Positions 1 through 7,738 of a stretch of DNA of 13,661 bases are shown piece by piece. The position numbers and the translations under genes are program-made. The notes below the pieces were generated by a model. It ran no database searches. It saw only the letters and a program-made list of their open reading frames with translations, and was not told the origin of the DNA. Numbering within the stretch: the first letter of the stretch is position 1; every line of letters begins with the position of its first letter. The stretch is from Candidatus Cloacimonadota bacterium. GTDB lineage: Bacteria; Cloacimonadota; Cloacimonadia; Cloacimonadales; TCS61. The stretch covers positions 1 to 13,661 of the forward strand of contig JAFGEH010000212.1 in NCBI GenBank assembly GCA_016931665.1, read 5' to 3'.

Positions 1-465
1 AGTTTCACTATTACTGGCAGTATGGCCGAAGCCTTTCGGGGAGCAGATGTAGTCTGCCCTAAATCCTGGGCTTCCTTTCAGGTAATGGAACAGCGAAGAG
101 ATCTGCTGCATGCCGGTGATCTGGCCGGTTTGGAAGATCTGGAAAGAAAATGCCTGGCAGAAAATGCTCAACATCGAGACTGGGAATGTAATTCAGACAT
201 GATGAAACTTACCAGCAATGCCCTTTATATGCACCCCCTGCCAGCCGATGTGTCTTCTCTCAATTGTGAATTCGGAGAAGTTTCCCGGGAAATATTCGAA
301 GCCAGCCTCTTTCATACCTATACTCAGGCAGGATATAAACCATTCATTATCGCAGCCATGATCTTTCTGAGCAAAATACGTGATCCCCGGGAGAAACTGA
401 TTTCCCTGATCAGCAATCCTAATCAAAGAAAGAATATAAGTATCAGTGAGGATAAAAATGAATAA
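1..465 (+). CDS. ygeW: YgeW-type knotted carbamoyltransferase, C-terminal part (5' end outside window)
   Basis: The reading frame is open from base 1, so only the last 154 residues are present, against roughly 400 for the family. What is visible is the C-terminal ornithine/aspartate-carbamoyltransferase fold. It has a HPLPAD motif (bases 232-249) in the place of the HCLP/HPLP substrate loop, then a C-x-F-G-E-V-S-R segment and the closing KPFIIAAMI helix, which is characteristic of YgeW rather than of OTCase or ATCase. YgeW is encoded in anaerobic purine-degradation clusters, where it is thought to transfer a carbamoyl group from a ureido intermediate to phosphate. The carbamate kinase encoded immediately downstream, overlapping by 8 nt, would use the product. 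This protein has Pro in the HxLP motif, where I recall Cys in E. coli YgeW. Family assignment is firm; the exact substrate is inferred. Confidence 0.85.
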   Translation, partial: SFTITGSMAEAFRGADVVCPKSWASFQVMEQRRDLLHAGDLAGLEDLERKCLAENAQHRDWECNSDMMKLTSNALYMHPLPADVSSLNCEFGEVSREIFEASLFHTYTQAGYKPFIIAAMIFLSKIRDPREKLISLISNPNQRKNISISEDKNE

Positions 466-1399
466 GCTTGCCGTCGTAGCCATCGGAGGAAATTCCCTGA
501 TCAAAGATAAAACCCGTCAGACAGTAGAGGACCAGTACGATTGTATCGTCGAAACTTCCCGGCATATAATTGCCCTGATCGAGATGGGCCTGAATGTCAT
601 CATCACTCACGGCAACGGACCTCAGGTAGGTTTTATCCTCCTGCGTTCGGAGCTTTCCAAAAATCATATCCACGAGATACCTTTCCCGTCTGCCGTGGCA
701 GATACCCAGGGAGCGATCGGTTACCAGATTCAACAGTCCGTCTGCAACCTACTGCAGGAAAAAGGCCTGATAAGAGAAGCTGTAACAGTGATTACCCAGG
801 TATTGGTAGATAAAAATGACCCTGCTTTCCTGAACCCTTCCAAACCAATTGGCCCTTTTCTGGCCAGAGAAGAAGCAGAAATTAAAAAGCACCAGTTCGG
901 CTGGGAAATCATTGAAGATGCAGGAAGAGGATACCGCCGGGTTGTGGCATCACCCATTCCCCGACAAATCATAGAGAAGGATGCCATCAAAAAATTGATC
1001 TCTAACGGTTTCATTGTGATTGCTGTGGGCGGAGGAGGGATCCCTGTTATAGAAAATGATCGGGGTTTTCTGGAAGGCGTTCCCGCCGTTATAGATAAAG
1101 ACAGAGCCTCCGCTTTACTGGCCGCTGATTTGAAAGCAGATTACCTTATTATTTCAACCTCCGTGGAACAGGTATATCTGAATTTCGGACGAGGGGATCA
1201 ACAGGCTCTATCTCAACTAACCGCCAACCAAGCCAGACAATATTGTCGGGAAGGACATTTCAAAGCAGGCAGCATGCTGCCTAAAATTGAATCAGCCATT
1301 CAGTTCCTGGAAAAGGGTGGCCGGGAAGTTATCATTACCACCCCCGAATTAATAGCTTCTGCTATAACAGGAAAGGCTGGAACCCGGATTACCGGATAA
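458..1399 (+). CDS. arcC: Carbamate kinase (ArcC/YqeA type)
   Basis: Amino-acid-kinase-fold enzyme of 313 aa, the usual length for carbamate kinase. It catalyses ADP + carbamoyl phosphate to ATP + carbamate in the cytoplasm. Visible motifs are AIGGNSL (residues 8-14), ITHGNGPQVG (49-58), VGGGGIP (190-196), the IDKD-R-ASALLAADL nucleotide/phosphate region and STSVEQVYLNFG near the C-terminal third. I chose the ATG at 458 over the in-frame GTG at 446, because AGGA (449-452) lies 5 nt before the ATG and the family normally starts right before the first glycine loop. The start overlaps the stop of the YgeW gene, so translation is probably coupled. Next to a YgeW-type transferase, its role is most likely substrate-level phosphorylation from ureide-derived carbamoyl phosphate rather than arginine fermentation; no arginine deiminase gene is present. 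Confidence 0.93.
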   Translation: MNKLAVVAIGGNSLIKDKTRQTVEDQYDCIVETSRHIIALIEMGLNVIITHGNGPQVGFILLRSELSKNHIHEIPFPSAVADTQGAIGYQIQQSVCNLLQEKGLIREAVTVITQVLVDKNDPAFLNPSKPIGPFLAREEAEIKKHQFGWEIIEDAGRGYRRVVASPIPRQIIEKDAIKKLISNGFIVIAVGGGGIPVIENDRGFLEGVPAVIDKDRASALLAADLKADYLIISTSVEQVYLNFGRGDQQALSQLTANQARQYCREGHFKAGSMLPKIESAIQFLEKGGREVIITTPELIASAITGKAGTRITG

Positions 1400-1417
1400 C
1401 CGGAAACAGGAGAAACC

Positions 1418-2890
1418 ATGGACCCAAAGAACCAGCAGATACTTGAGAATACCATCACCCGCTGCCGGGAAAGACATATCATTATACCAACTTACAGACA
1501 GATGCGAAACCCCGAACTGATACCAGGCAAAATCAGAGAAGCCTTGAAGAATATTGGCCTCTGGGACCTGAATTCACTCAACCTCTTCCGCATCACCTGG
1601 AAGAACGAGCCTGTTAAATTCGGCGGAGGTTTCAATGGTGTGAATTTTCTGGAAATTCCTTCAGAATTGACCGGAGTAAAGGCAAGAATTATTGTTCTGA
1701 TCGGTAAATTCTTCCCGACGGGAGCCCATAAAGTCGGAGCCACCTTTGGGCCACTGGTGGAAAAACTGATAACAGGCAGATTCGATCCAACCTGTCAGAA
1801 AGCACTCTGGCCCTCTACCGGCAATTATTGCCGCGGCGGAGCCTATGACTCATATCTGCTGGGATGCCAGTCTATTGCCGTTTTACCCAGGGAAATGAGT
1901 CAGGAACGGTTCGACTGGCTGCATGAAGTCGGAGCGGAAGTCATTGCTACTCCCGGCTGTGAAAGCAATGTCAAAGAAATCTATGACAAGGTCAAGCAAC
2001 TGCTGGCTGAAAGAGGAGATGAAATTGTTAATCTCAATCAATTCGACGAGATCGGGAATTCACTCTGGCATTATGCCGTAACCGGGCCAGCCATGGAAGA
2101 AGTATTCAGTTCAGTCAGACAAAACCAGCAAAGGTTTGCCGGATTGTTTCTCACTCAGGGTTCGGCAGGCACTCTGGGTAGCGCCGATTATTTGAGAAAA
2201 ATTTTCCCCACCCTTAAAGTCGCTGCCGGCGAGGCCTGGCAATGTCCCACCCTGCTGCTTAACGGCTTTGGTGGTCACCGTATCGAAGGTATTGGCGATA
2301 AACATGTCCCCTGGATCCATAACCTGAAAAACATGGATATGGTATCAGCTATCGATGATGAATCCAACCTGCGAATAATGCGTCTTTTCAATGAAACCGC
2401 CGGGCAGGAATTCCTGATTGAAGATGCCGGAATTGCTCAGGATCTGGTTAAAAAACTCGAGCTGCTGGGAATTTCTTCCATCGCTAATCTGATGGGCTGT
2501 ATTAAAATGGCAAAATATTATGAAATGAACGAAGATGATATAATCTTCACCGTTGCCACCGATTCCATGGAAATGTATCAGAGCCGCTTGCGTGAAAATA
2601 TAAAGGAATACGGTTCTTTAGACTCAAGGCAGGCTGCCGTGATCTTCCATTCCAATCTGCAGGCTCTTACTACCGATAACATGCTGGAATTATCTTATTA
2701 CGATAAAAAAAGGATGCATAATCTTAAATATTTCACCTGGGTGGAACAACAGGGAAAAACGGTAGAAGAGTTAAATGCCCAGTGGTACGATGATAATTAC
2801 TGGAAAAGGCAGTATAATAAAGTTGAGGAATGGGATGAAAGGATCAGAGAATTTAATAAAAAAACCGGGTTGCTGAAAGAATATGAATAA
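1418..2890 (+). CDS. Fold-type II PLP-dependent enzyme, TrpB/cysteine-synthase-like, substrate unknown
   Basis: A 490-aa protein of the tryptophan-synthase-beta/cysteine-synthase superfamily. The probable Schiff-base lysine is K105 in PTGAHKVG, a TrpB-like context. STGN (133-136) is the asparagine loop that contacts the cofactor ring, and GSAGTLG (248-254) should bind the PLP phosphate. About 100 residues precede the lysine motif, and some 150 residues beyond a minimal catalytic core end in a Trp/Tyr- and charge-rich tail, so it is longer than O-acetylserine sulfhydrylase or diaminopropionate ammonia-lyase. A Shine-Dalgarno AGGAGA (1408-1413) precedes the ATG. It follows carbamate kinase by 18 nt and overlaps the next PLP gene by 8 nt, suggesting the two products work together or in equal amounts. 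I recognise this family as one usually annotated only as a 'PLP-dependent protein beta subunit'. A beta-elimination or beta-replacement on an ureide-derived amino acid (for example 2,3-diaminopropionate) is a reasonable guess, not shown. Confidence 0.75.
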   Translation: MDPKNQQILENTITRCRERHIIIPTYRQMRNPELIPGKIREALKNIGLWDLNSLNLFRITWKNEPVKFGGGFNGVNFLEIPSELTGVKARIIVLIGKFFPTGAHKVGATFGPLVEKLITGRFDPTCQKALWPSTGNYCRGGAYDSYLLGCQSIAVLPREMSQERFDWLHEVGAEVIATPGCESNVKEIYDKVKQLLAERGDEIVNLNQFDEIGNSLWHYAVTGPAMEEVFSSVRQNQQRFAGLFLTQGSAGTLGSADYLRKIFPTLKVAAGEAWQCPTLLLNGFGGHRIEGIGDKHVPWIHNLKNMDMVSAIDDESNLRIMRLFNETAGQEFLIEDAGIAQDLVKKLELLGISSIANLMGCIKMAKYYEMNEDDIIFTVATDSMEMYQSRLRENIKEYGSLDSRQAAVIFHSNLQALTTDNMLELSYYDKKRMHNLKYFTWVEQQGKTVEELNAQWYDDNYWKRQYNKVEEWDERIREFNKKTGLLKEYE

Positions 2891-4181
2891 AAGAAATCCT
2901 GAAACAAAGATTAAAACTGACAAATACTATTTTGAATGCACTACCTGCGGCCGGAAATTCAATTCCGGAGAATTACGATATCTCTGTCCGGACTGCAGCA
3001 GTCAAAATATGCCCGGCCTGCCTCCCGGTGGTGTGCTAAAAACTCTCTATTATTATAAAGAAATTAAAGGGCGTTATAAAAGAACACAGCTTTTTGACCG
3101 CCTGAAGGAAAAAGAATACCTGGATATTCTGCCAATTCAATCGGAAAAAAGCCTGACACGTTTAAAGGTTGGGAAAACCCCTCTATATCTTATTCCTGAG
3201 CTCGATCTGAATACTAAACCGGATAAATCCAGCCAATTACCCTTTGAACTCTATCTGAAAGATGATTCGCAAAATCCAACCTTTTCTTTTAAAGACAGGG
3301 CTTCCGATCTGGTTTGCGCTTTTGCCTCGGAACAGGGTTATAATAATATTGTAACCGCCTCTACCGGCAATGCCGGATCCTCTCTGGCCGGGATATGTGC
3401 TTCCCATAAACAGAAAGCTATTGTCATTGTCCCTTACGGGGCACCTATGGCTAAATTAGTGCAAACCATCGCTTACGGTGCCAGGCTGATACCGGTTCTG
3501 GGCAATTATGACCAGGCTTTTGATCTGAGTATCTCTGCTTCTGAACATTTTGGCTGGTATAATCGCAATACCGCTTTCAATCCCTTTACAATCGAAGGGA
3601 AGAAAATCGTTTCTCTGGAAATCTTCCAACAGCTTCGACGGACATTGCCGGACCGCATTTTTGTACCGGTGGGTGACGGTGTAATCATATCGGGCGTATA
3701 TAAAGGATTTGAAGATTTACTGCGCCTGGGCCTGATTGAAAGTATGCCCGTTATCGTTGCTGTGCAGTCTGCCGGCAGTGATAATCTGATCAGAAATCTT
3801 ACAGCGGATGTATTTCTGTCCCGGAAGAGCCATACTCTGGCCGATTCCATATCGGTTGATATACCACGTAATTTTTATATGGCCAGAAATTTCATCTCTG
3901 CCTATCAGGGAGAAAGCGTCATCGTTTCCGACCAGGAAATTCTGAAAGCAGTATTCGTTCTGGGAAGAAACACTGGTCTGTTCACTGAACCGGCAGCAGC
4001 AGCCGGTTTTGCCGGCTTCCTGAAATACCTCGAGGAAGATAAAATCAATTCCAAAACACGCAATGTAGTCCTCCTTACCGGCAGCGGATTGAAGGATAGC
4101 TCAGCTTTTCACTCAGCCATCAACATGCCCGATCCAATCGAACCCGATTTGAATACAATCATAAAAATGAACTTTACATGA
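2883..4181 (+). CDS. Threonine-synthase-like PLP enzyme with N-terminal zinc ribbon
   Basis: A 432-aa fold-type II PLP protein resembling threonine synthase. C19-x2-C22 and C35-x2-C38 form a zinc-ribbon-like module at the N-terminus. The Schiff-base lysine is K137 in SFKDR, the cofactor asparagine loop is ASTGNAGSS (159-167), and a VGDGVIISGVYKG segment stands where ThrC has its glycine-rich phosphate loop. Its ATG overlaps the stop of the upstream PLP gene (ATGAATAA), and only a weak GAAAG precedes it, so it probably depends on translational coupling. Automatic annotation would call it threonine synthase. No homoserine kinase, homoserine dehydrogenase or aspartate kinase gene is nearby, and the operon is catabolic, so a lyase or deaminase role on an amino acid from ureide breakdown is more likely. 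The superfamily call is sure; the reaction is unknown. Confidence 0.75.
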   Translation: MNKRNPETKIKTDKYYFECTTCGRKFNSGELRYLCPDCSSQNMPGLPPGGVLKTLYYYKEIKGRYKRTQLFDRLKEKEYLDILPIQSEKSLTRLKVGKTPLYLIPELDLNTKPDKSSQLPFELYLKDDSQNPTFSFKDRASDLVCAFASEQGYNNIVTASTGNAGSSLAGICASHKQKAIVIVPYGAPMAKLVQTIAYGARLIPVLGNYDQAFDLSISASEHFGWYNRNTAFNPFTIEGKKIVSLEIFQQLRRTLPDRIFVPVGDGVIISGVYKGFEDLLRLGLIESMPVIVAVQSAGSDNLIRNLTADVFLSRKSHTLADSISVDIPRNFYMARNFISAYQGESVIVSDQEILKAVFVLGRNTGLFTEPAAAAGFAGFLKYLEEDKINSKTRNVVLLTGSGLKDSSAFHSAINMPDPIEPDLNTIIKMNFT

Positions 4182-4250
4182 TCTGAACTTCTGCTATATC
4201 TTGAATTGATAGTAATCATAAATTTTTTGGTTTTTTAAGATGAGGATAGT

Positions 4251-6425
4251 ATGAGTTCAGCCCGGAAATTTGATGCCCGCCCCAAAGTAGCCGGTACATA
4301 TCGTTTTCTGGACGATTATAACAATATAGAGATGATGCACGGGTTGCTCTTCTATGCCCGATTCGACCATGGCATCATCAGTAAAATTCACTTGCCACCA
4401 GACTTCAACCTGAATGAGTTCACCATTGTGCACGCTTCAGATATCCCCGGCCAGAACCTGGTTCCGGAACCTGTAGCAGATCAGCCATTTATGGCAGATA
4501 AGGAAGTTATTCATTTCGGTCAGATCATCTTGGGTATTGCTCATCACGACAAGAAAACACTGAAAGATTTTTCTGAACAGATCCAAGTTGAATATCAGAA
4601 ACAGCCGGCTACCACAGATATTAAGCAGTGCCTGGAAGATGAAAAAAACTGTTTCGGAAAAGAAATTCTAATAAACCATAATTTTACCCCAAAATCGGAC
4701 CCGGGTTGTACATACCTTCACAAAGTCTATTATACACCCCATCAGGAACAGGCTTACCTCGAAACCCAGGGTATGATTGCCATTTATGATGACCAGAAGA
4801 AGTCAATGTTCATTCAGGGGACAATGCAATGTCCCTACTTTGTGAAAGAAGCGGTAGAAACCATTATGGGCTCTGCTATCAGGCAGGTTATTGTCGAAAC
4901 TTCGGAAGGAATTGGCGGCGCCTTCGGTGGCAAGGAAGATTTTCCCAATATTATTGCAGGTATAGCTGCCTTGTTATCCTATAAAAGCGGAAAGCCGGTC
5001 AAAATCGTGCTGGATCGGTCGGATGATATTATCATAACCACCAAAAGACACCCTGCCCGGATCGAAATCGAGAGCTGGACTGACAGGATTTCGGGGAAGA
5101 TCAGAAAACTTACCGTCGATTACAGACTGGATGCCGGGGCATATCAAACTCTTTCTCCGGTAGTTTTAGCCAGAGGAGTTCTTCATTCTTTTGGTACATA
5201 TAATATTGAAGAAGCCCAGATCCGGGGCCGATTGTTCCGCAGCAACACTCCTCCCAATGGCGCTTTCAGGGGATTCGGCGCTCCCCAGGCAATCTTTGCC
5301 ATCGAATCTCATATCGATCACATTGCCCGGGAGCTCGGTATTGATCTGGCAGATATTCGAAGAATAAACCTTCTGAGAAAGGGTGATGAAATGCCAACTA
5401 CTCAGATTATTCAAGAAGATCATATCAAAGAATGTTTGGAGACCGTTATCAGCTGGTCTGATTATTATAACAAGAAAGCCAGATTTGAAGAATTCAATCA
5501 CACTCATTCTGATAAAAAGGGTATTGGACTGGCTATCGGATTTCATGGCGGGGGTTATACCGGAAATGGCGAGAAGATTTTAAAATCAGAAGTTAAGATT
5601 ACCATTGATAAAGATGAGCTGGTAAAGATCTACGTTGCCAATACGGACATGGGCCAGGGCGCATATACCACTCTGGCACAAATTGTTAGTGAAGCTTTGT
5701 CCTATCCGCTGTCCAAAACAATTGTTGAAATCCCCAATACTGATAAAGCACCGAATAGCGGCCCTACAGTAGCATCCCGGACTATTTATATTGTTGGTGC
5801 ACTGTTGCAGAATCTGGCTTATAAAATCAACGCTGAAATACCGGATAATAACCTCTCCTCTTATATTAAAAACCATCCCGGGCAGTTCCCGCGGGAATGG
5901 AAGCTGCAATTCCAACCAGATCCCGATATCAGGTTTGATGATAATACTTACCAGGGAACCGCTTATAAAGACTACTCCTGGGCAGCCTGTGTTGTAGAAA
6001 TTTATTATCATTGCCAGATATATCAGATTGAAGTGAAAAATATCTGGAATGTACTGGATATCGGTCGTCCGGTCAACCGGAAAATTGCTGAAGGGCAGGT
6101 TGAAGGAGGCAATATTCAGGCGATGGGATATGCCCTTACGGAATTCTTCTATAAACCCGGATTCGGGCGTATGCATGGTTTTACTGACTATATTCTTCCC
6201 ACCGCTTTTGATATTCCTGAAATCAACATTGAATTCATCAATACCAGCAGCCCTATCGCTAAAGGACTGGGTGAGATTCCTATGGATTATCCGGCTCCCG
6301 CCATTCTGAATGCAGCTCAACATGCTCTCGGAAGGAATTTTTATGAATTACCCCTAACTCCGGAAAATATATTCCAGGTCTTAAAGAGCAGCCATAATAC
6401 TAAAATAGCACAGGAAGATAATTAA
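4251..6425 (+). CDS. xdhA: Xanthine-dehydrogenase-type molybdopterin-binding subunit
   Basis: Large subunit (724 aa) of a molybdenum hydroxylase, which inserts a water-derived oxygen into a purine or similar N-heterocycle and passes electrons to the Fe-S subunit. The N-terminal ~120 residues form the hammerhead domain, followed by the molybdopterin domains. Key positions resemble bovine XDH. GGAFGGKE ends in E229 (equivalent to Glu802), FRGFGAPQ contains R340 (Arg880), GQGAYTTLAQIVSEAL and SGPTVASRT match cofactor loops, and KGLGEIP contains the catalytic base E675 (Glu1261). Keeping both the Glu802- and Arg880-type residues favours a purine over an aldehyde. TGAGGA (4241-4246) precedes the ATG. 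A 69-nt gap with two T6 blocks separates it from the PLP genes; I see no hairpin terminator or convincing promoter there. The Fe-S domain is encoded separately, unlike E. coli XdhD. The exact purine cannot be read from sequence. Confidence 0.9.
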   Translation: MSSARKFDARPKVAGTYRFLDDYNNIEMMHGLLFYARFDHGIISKIHLPPDFNLNEFTIVHASDIPGQNLVPEPVADQPFMADKEVIHFGQIILGIAHHDKKTLKDFSEQIQVEYQKQPATTDIKQCLEDEKNCFGKEILINHNFTPKSDPGCTYLHKVYYTPHQEQAYLETQGMIAIYDDQKKSMFIQGTMQCPYFVKEAVETIMGSAIRQVIVETSEGIGGAFGGKEDFPNIIAGIAALLSYKSGKPVKIVLDRSDDIIITTKRHPARIEIESWTDRISGKIRKLTVDYRLDAGAYQTLSPVVLARGVLHSFGTYNIEEAQIRGRLFRSNTPPNGAFRGFGAPQAIFAIESHIDHIARELGIDLADIRRINLLRKGDEMPTTQIIQEDHIKECLETVISWSDYYNKKARFEEFNHTHSDKKGIGLAIGFHGGGYTGNGEKILKSEVKITIDKDELVKIYVANTDMGQGAYTTLAQIVSEALSYPLSKTIVEIPNTDKAPNSGPTVASRTIYIVGALLQNLAYKINAEIPDNNLSSYIKNHPGQFPREWKLQFQPDPDIRFDDNTYQGTAYKDYSWAACVVEIYYHCQIYQIEVKNIWNVLDIGRPVNRKIAEGQVEGGNIQAMGYALTEFFYKPGFGRMHGFTDYILPTAFDIPEINIEFINTSSPIAKGLGEIPMDYPAPAILNAAQHALGRNFYELPLTPENIFQVLKSSHNTKIAQEDN

Positions 6426-6428
6426 GTT

Positions 6429-6899
6429 ATGAAAATTTCATTCCGCATTAATCAGAAAGATGTGTCGCTTGATCTTGATCCCATGCGCCGGCTAATCGAT
6501 GTGATCAGAGAAGATCTCGGATATACCGGCACCAAGGAAAGTTGCGGAGAAGGTGAATGTGGTGCCTGTACAATCCTGCTCGATGGTTTTCCAGTAACCA
6601 GCTGCCTTCTCAATGCCATACATGCCCAGGGCAAACAGATTCACACAGCTGAATATTTAGCAAAAACCGAAAAGGGAAAATTACTGATAGACTGCTTCGA
6701 TGAAACTAACGCTGTTCAGTGTGGTTTCTGCTTCCCCGGTTTTTTTGTATCCTCCTATCATTATCTTCTTAACGATGGAGAACCGAATTTGGAGAAGATA
6801 AAATATGCCCTGAGCGGAAATATCTGCCGTTGTACCGGTTATACTAAAATCTTCGAAGCGATCCTGCTGGCTTGTGACAGGATCAAAAAGCAGGTATAA
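6429..6899 (+). CDS. xdhC: Xanthine-dehydrogenase-type 2x[2Fe-2S] subunit
   Basis: A 156-aa small subunit carrying electrons from the molybdenum centre to FAD. The N-terminal plant-ferredoxin-type cluster is bound by C39, C44, C47 and C59 (C-G-E-G-E-C-G-A-C pattern). The second cluster, in the C-terminal helical domain, is bound by C98, C101, C133 and C135 (QCGFC and CRCTGY). All eight ligands are present and the length is typical of this subunit. The gene begins 3 nt after the molybdopterin-subunit stop and ends 2 nt before the FAD-subunit start, as expected for subunits of one complex. QCGFCFPG replaces the more common QCGFCTPG, a minor change away from the ligands. The symbol follows E. 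coli xdhABC use; elsewhere XdhC can mean an unrelated maturation factor. Confidence 0.94.
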   Translation: MKISFRINQKDVSLDLDPMRRLIDVIREDLGYTGTKESCGEGECGACTILLDGFPVTSCLLNAIHAQGKQIHTAEYLAKTEKGKLLIDCFDETNAVQCGFCFPGFFVSSYHYLLNDGEPNLEKIKYALSGNICRCTGYTKIFEAILLACDRIKKQV

Positions 6900-6901
6900 T
6901 T

Positions 6902-7738
6902 ATGGATTTCTACAAACCAAGTTCCCTGCCGGATTTGTTCGAGATCATCAGCCGCCTGGAAGGCAGAAAGTATTTTCTGGCCGGTGGTTCAGACATCAAT
7001 GTTCAGATTAAAAACAAAATCATCACAAAGGAACCGGTGGTTTATATTAATCATCTTGATGAATTGAGAGGAGTAAGAGATGATGGGGATCAAATCGTAA
7101 TTGGCGCCCTGACCTCTTATCATGACCTGATTTCATCCCCTTTGCTGTTGAAATATATCCCGTTCCTGAGTGAAGCATTGCGTTACTTTGCTTCACCGCC
7201 TTTGCAAAACATGGCTACCATAGGAGGAAACTTGGCTAACGGTTCTCCCACAGCAGATATCACACCACTCCTGCTGGTCCTGAATGCGGAACTGAAAATG
7301 ATGTCCAAGTCAAAACTCAGAATCATTCCCCTGAATGGCTTCTATACCGGTTATAAGCAATTCGACATGAAATATAATGAGTTAATAGGAGCAGTAATTA
7401 TCTCAAAAAAAGCAACTTCTGGATATAGGTCTTATTATAGAAAAGTCGGGTCGCGCCGTTCCCTGACAATTGCAAAACTGAGCCTCGCTGGTCTGAAAAA
7501 GATGTCGGGAGAACAGATAGTAGAGATCAGATTGGCAGCAGGAGCACTGAATGAATATCCCCGGCGGTTAGCCAGAATTGAAGATTACCTGACATCCAGA
7601 ATCCGATCCGAACTGGACTGGCAGGAAATTGAATCTCTCTTGAGCAAAGAGATTACTCCCATCACTGATCTTCGTTCCGATAGTGAATACCGATATCAGG
7701 TCTGCCTCAATCTGATTAAGCAATTTGTTCTTGATTAA
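6902..7738 (+). CDS. xdhB: Xanthine-dehydrogenase-type FAD-binding subunit
   Basis: A 278-aa medium subunit of the molybdenum hydroxylase, of the PCMH/VAO FAD-binding fold, which hands electrons to an external acceptor such as NAD+ or ferredoxin. FAD-binding signatures are LAGGSD (residues 26-31) and ATIGGNLANGSPTAD (105-119), followed by the C-terminal CO-dehydrogenase-flavoprotein-like domain (YYRKVGSRRSLTIAKLSLA and the AAGAL segment). I see no cysteine-rich insertion, so the extra [4Fe-4S] cluster of 4-hydroxybenzoyl-CoA reductase is absent. It is the last gene of the operon. After its TAA come 86 AT-rich bases and then the converging receiver gene. No GC-rich terminator is evident there, only a 12-bp AT palindrome. 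Confidence 0.92.
   Translation: MDFYKPSSLPDLFEIISRLEGRKYFLAGGSDINVQIKNKIITKEPVVYINHLDELRGVRDDGDQIVIGALTSYHDLISSPLLLKYIPFLSEALRYFASPPLQNMATIGGNLANGSPTADITPLLLVLNAELKMMSKSKLRIIPLNGFYTGYKQFDMKYNELIGAVIISKKATSGYRSYYRKVGSRRSLTIAKLSLAGLKKMSGEQIVEIRLAAGALNEYPRRLARIEDYLTSRIRSELDWQEIESLLSKEITPITDLRSDSEYRYQVCLNLIKQFVLD

Noticed and set aside
2883..4181. Calling this gene thrC
   Set aside because: The similarity is real, but the catabolic context and absence of threonine-pathway genes make the specific name unsafe.
4182..4250. Two T6 blocks before xdhA as a terminator or attenuator
   Set aside because: No stable stem precedes them, and the flanking genes belong to one functional set, so a simple spacer is more likely.
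5586..6323. 245-aa open frame on the minus strand opposite the molybdopterin subunit
   Set aside because: It lies wholly inside a gene with clear motifs on the other strand, has no recognisable domain, and is best explained as an antisense shadow.
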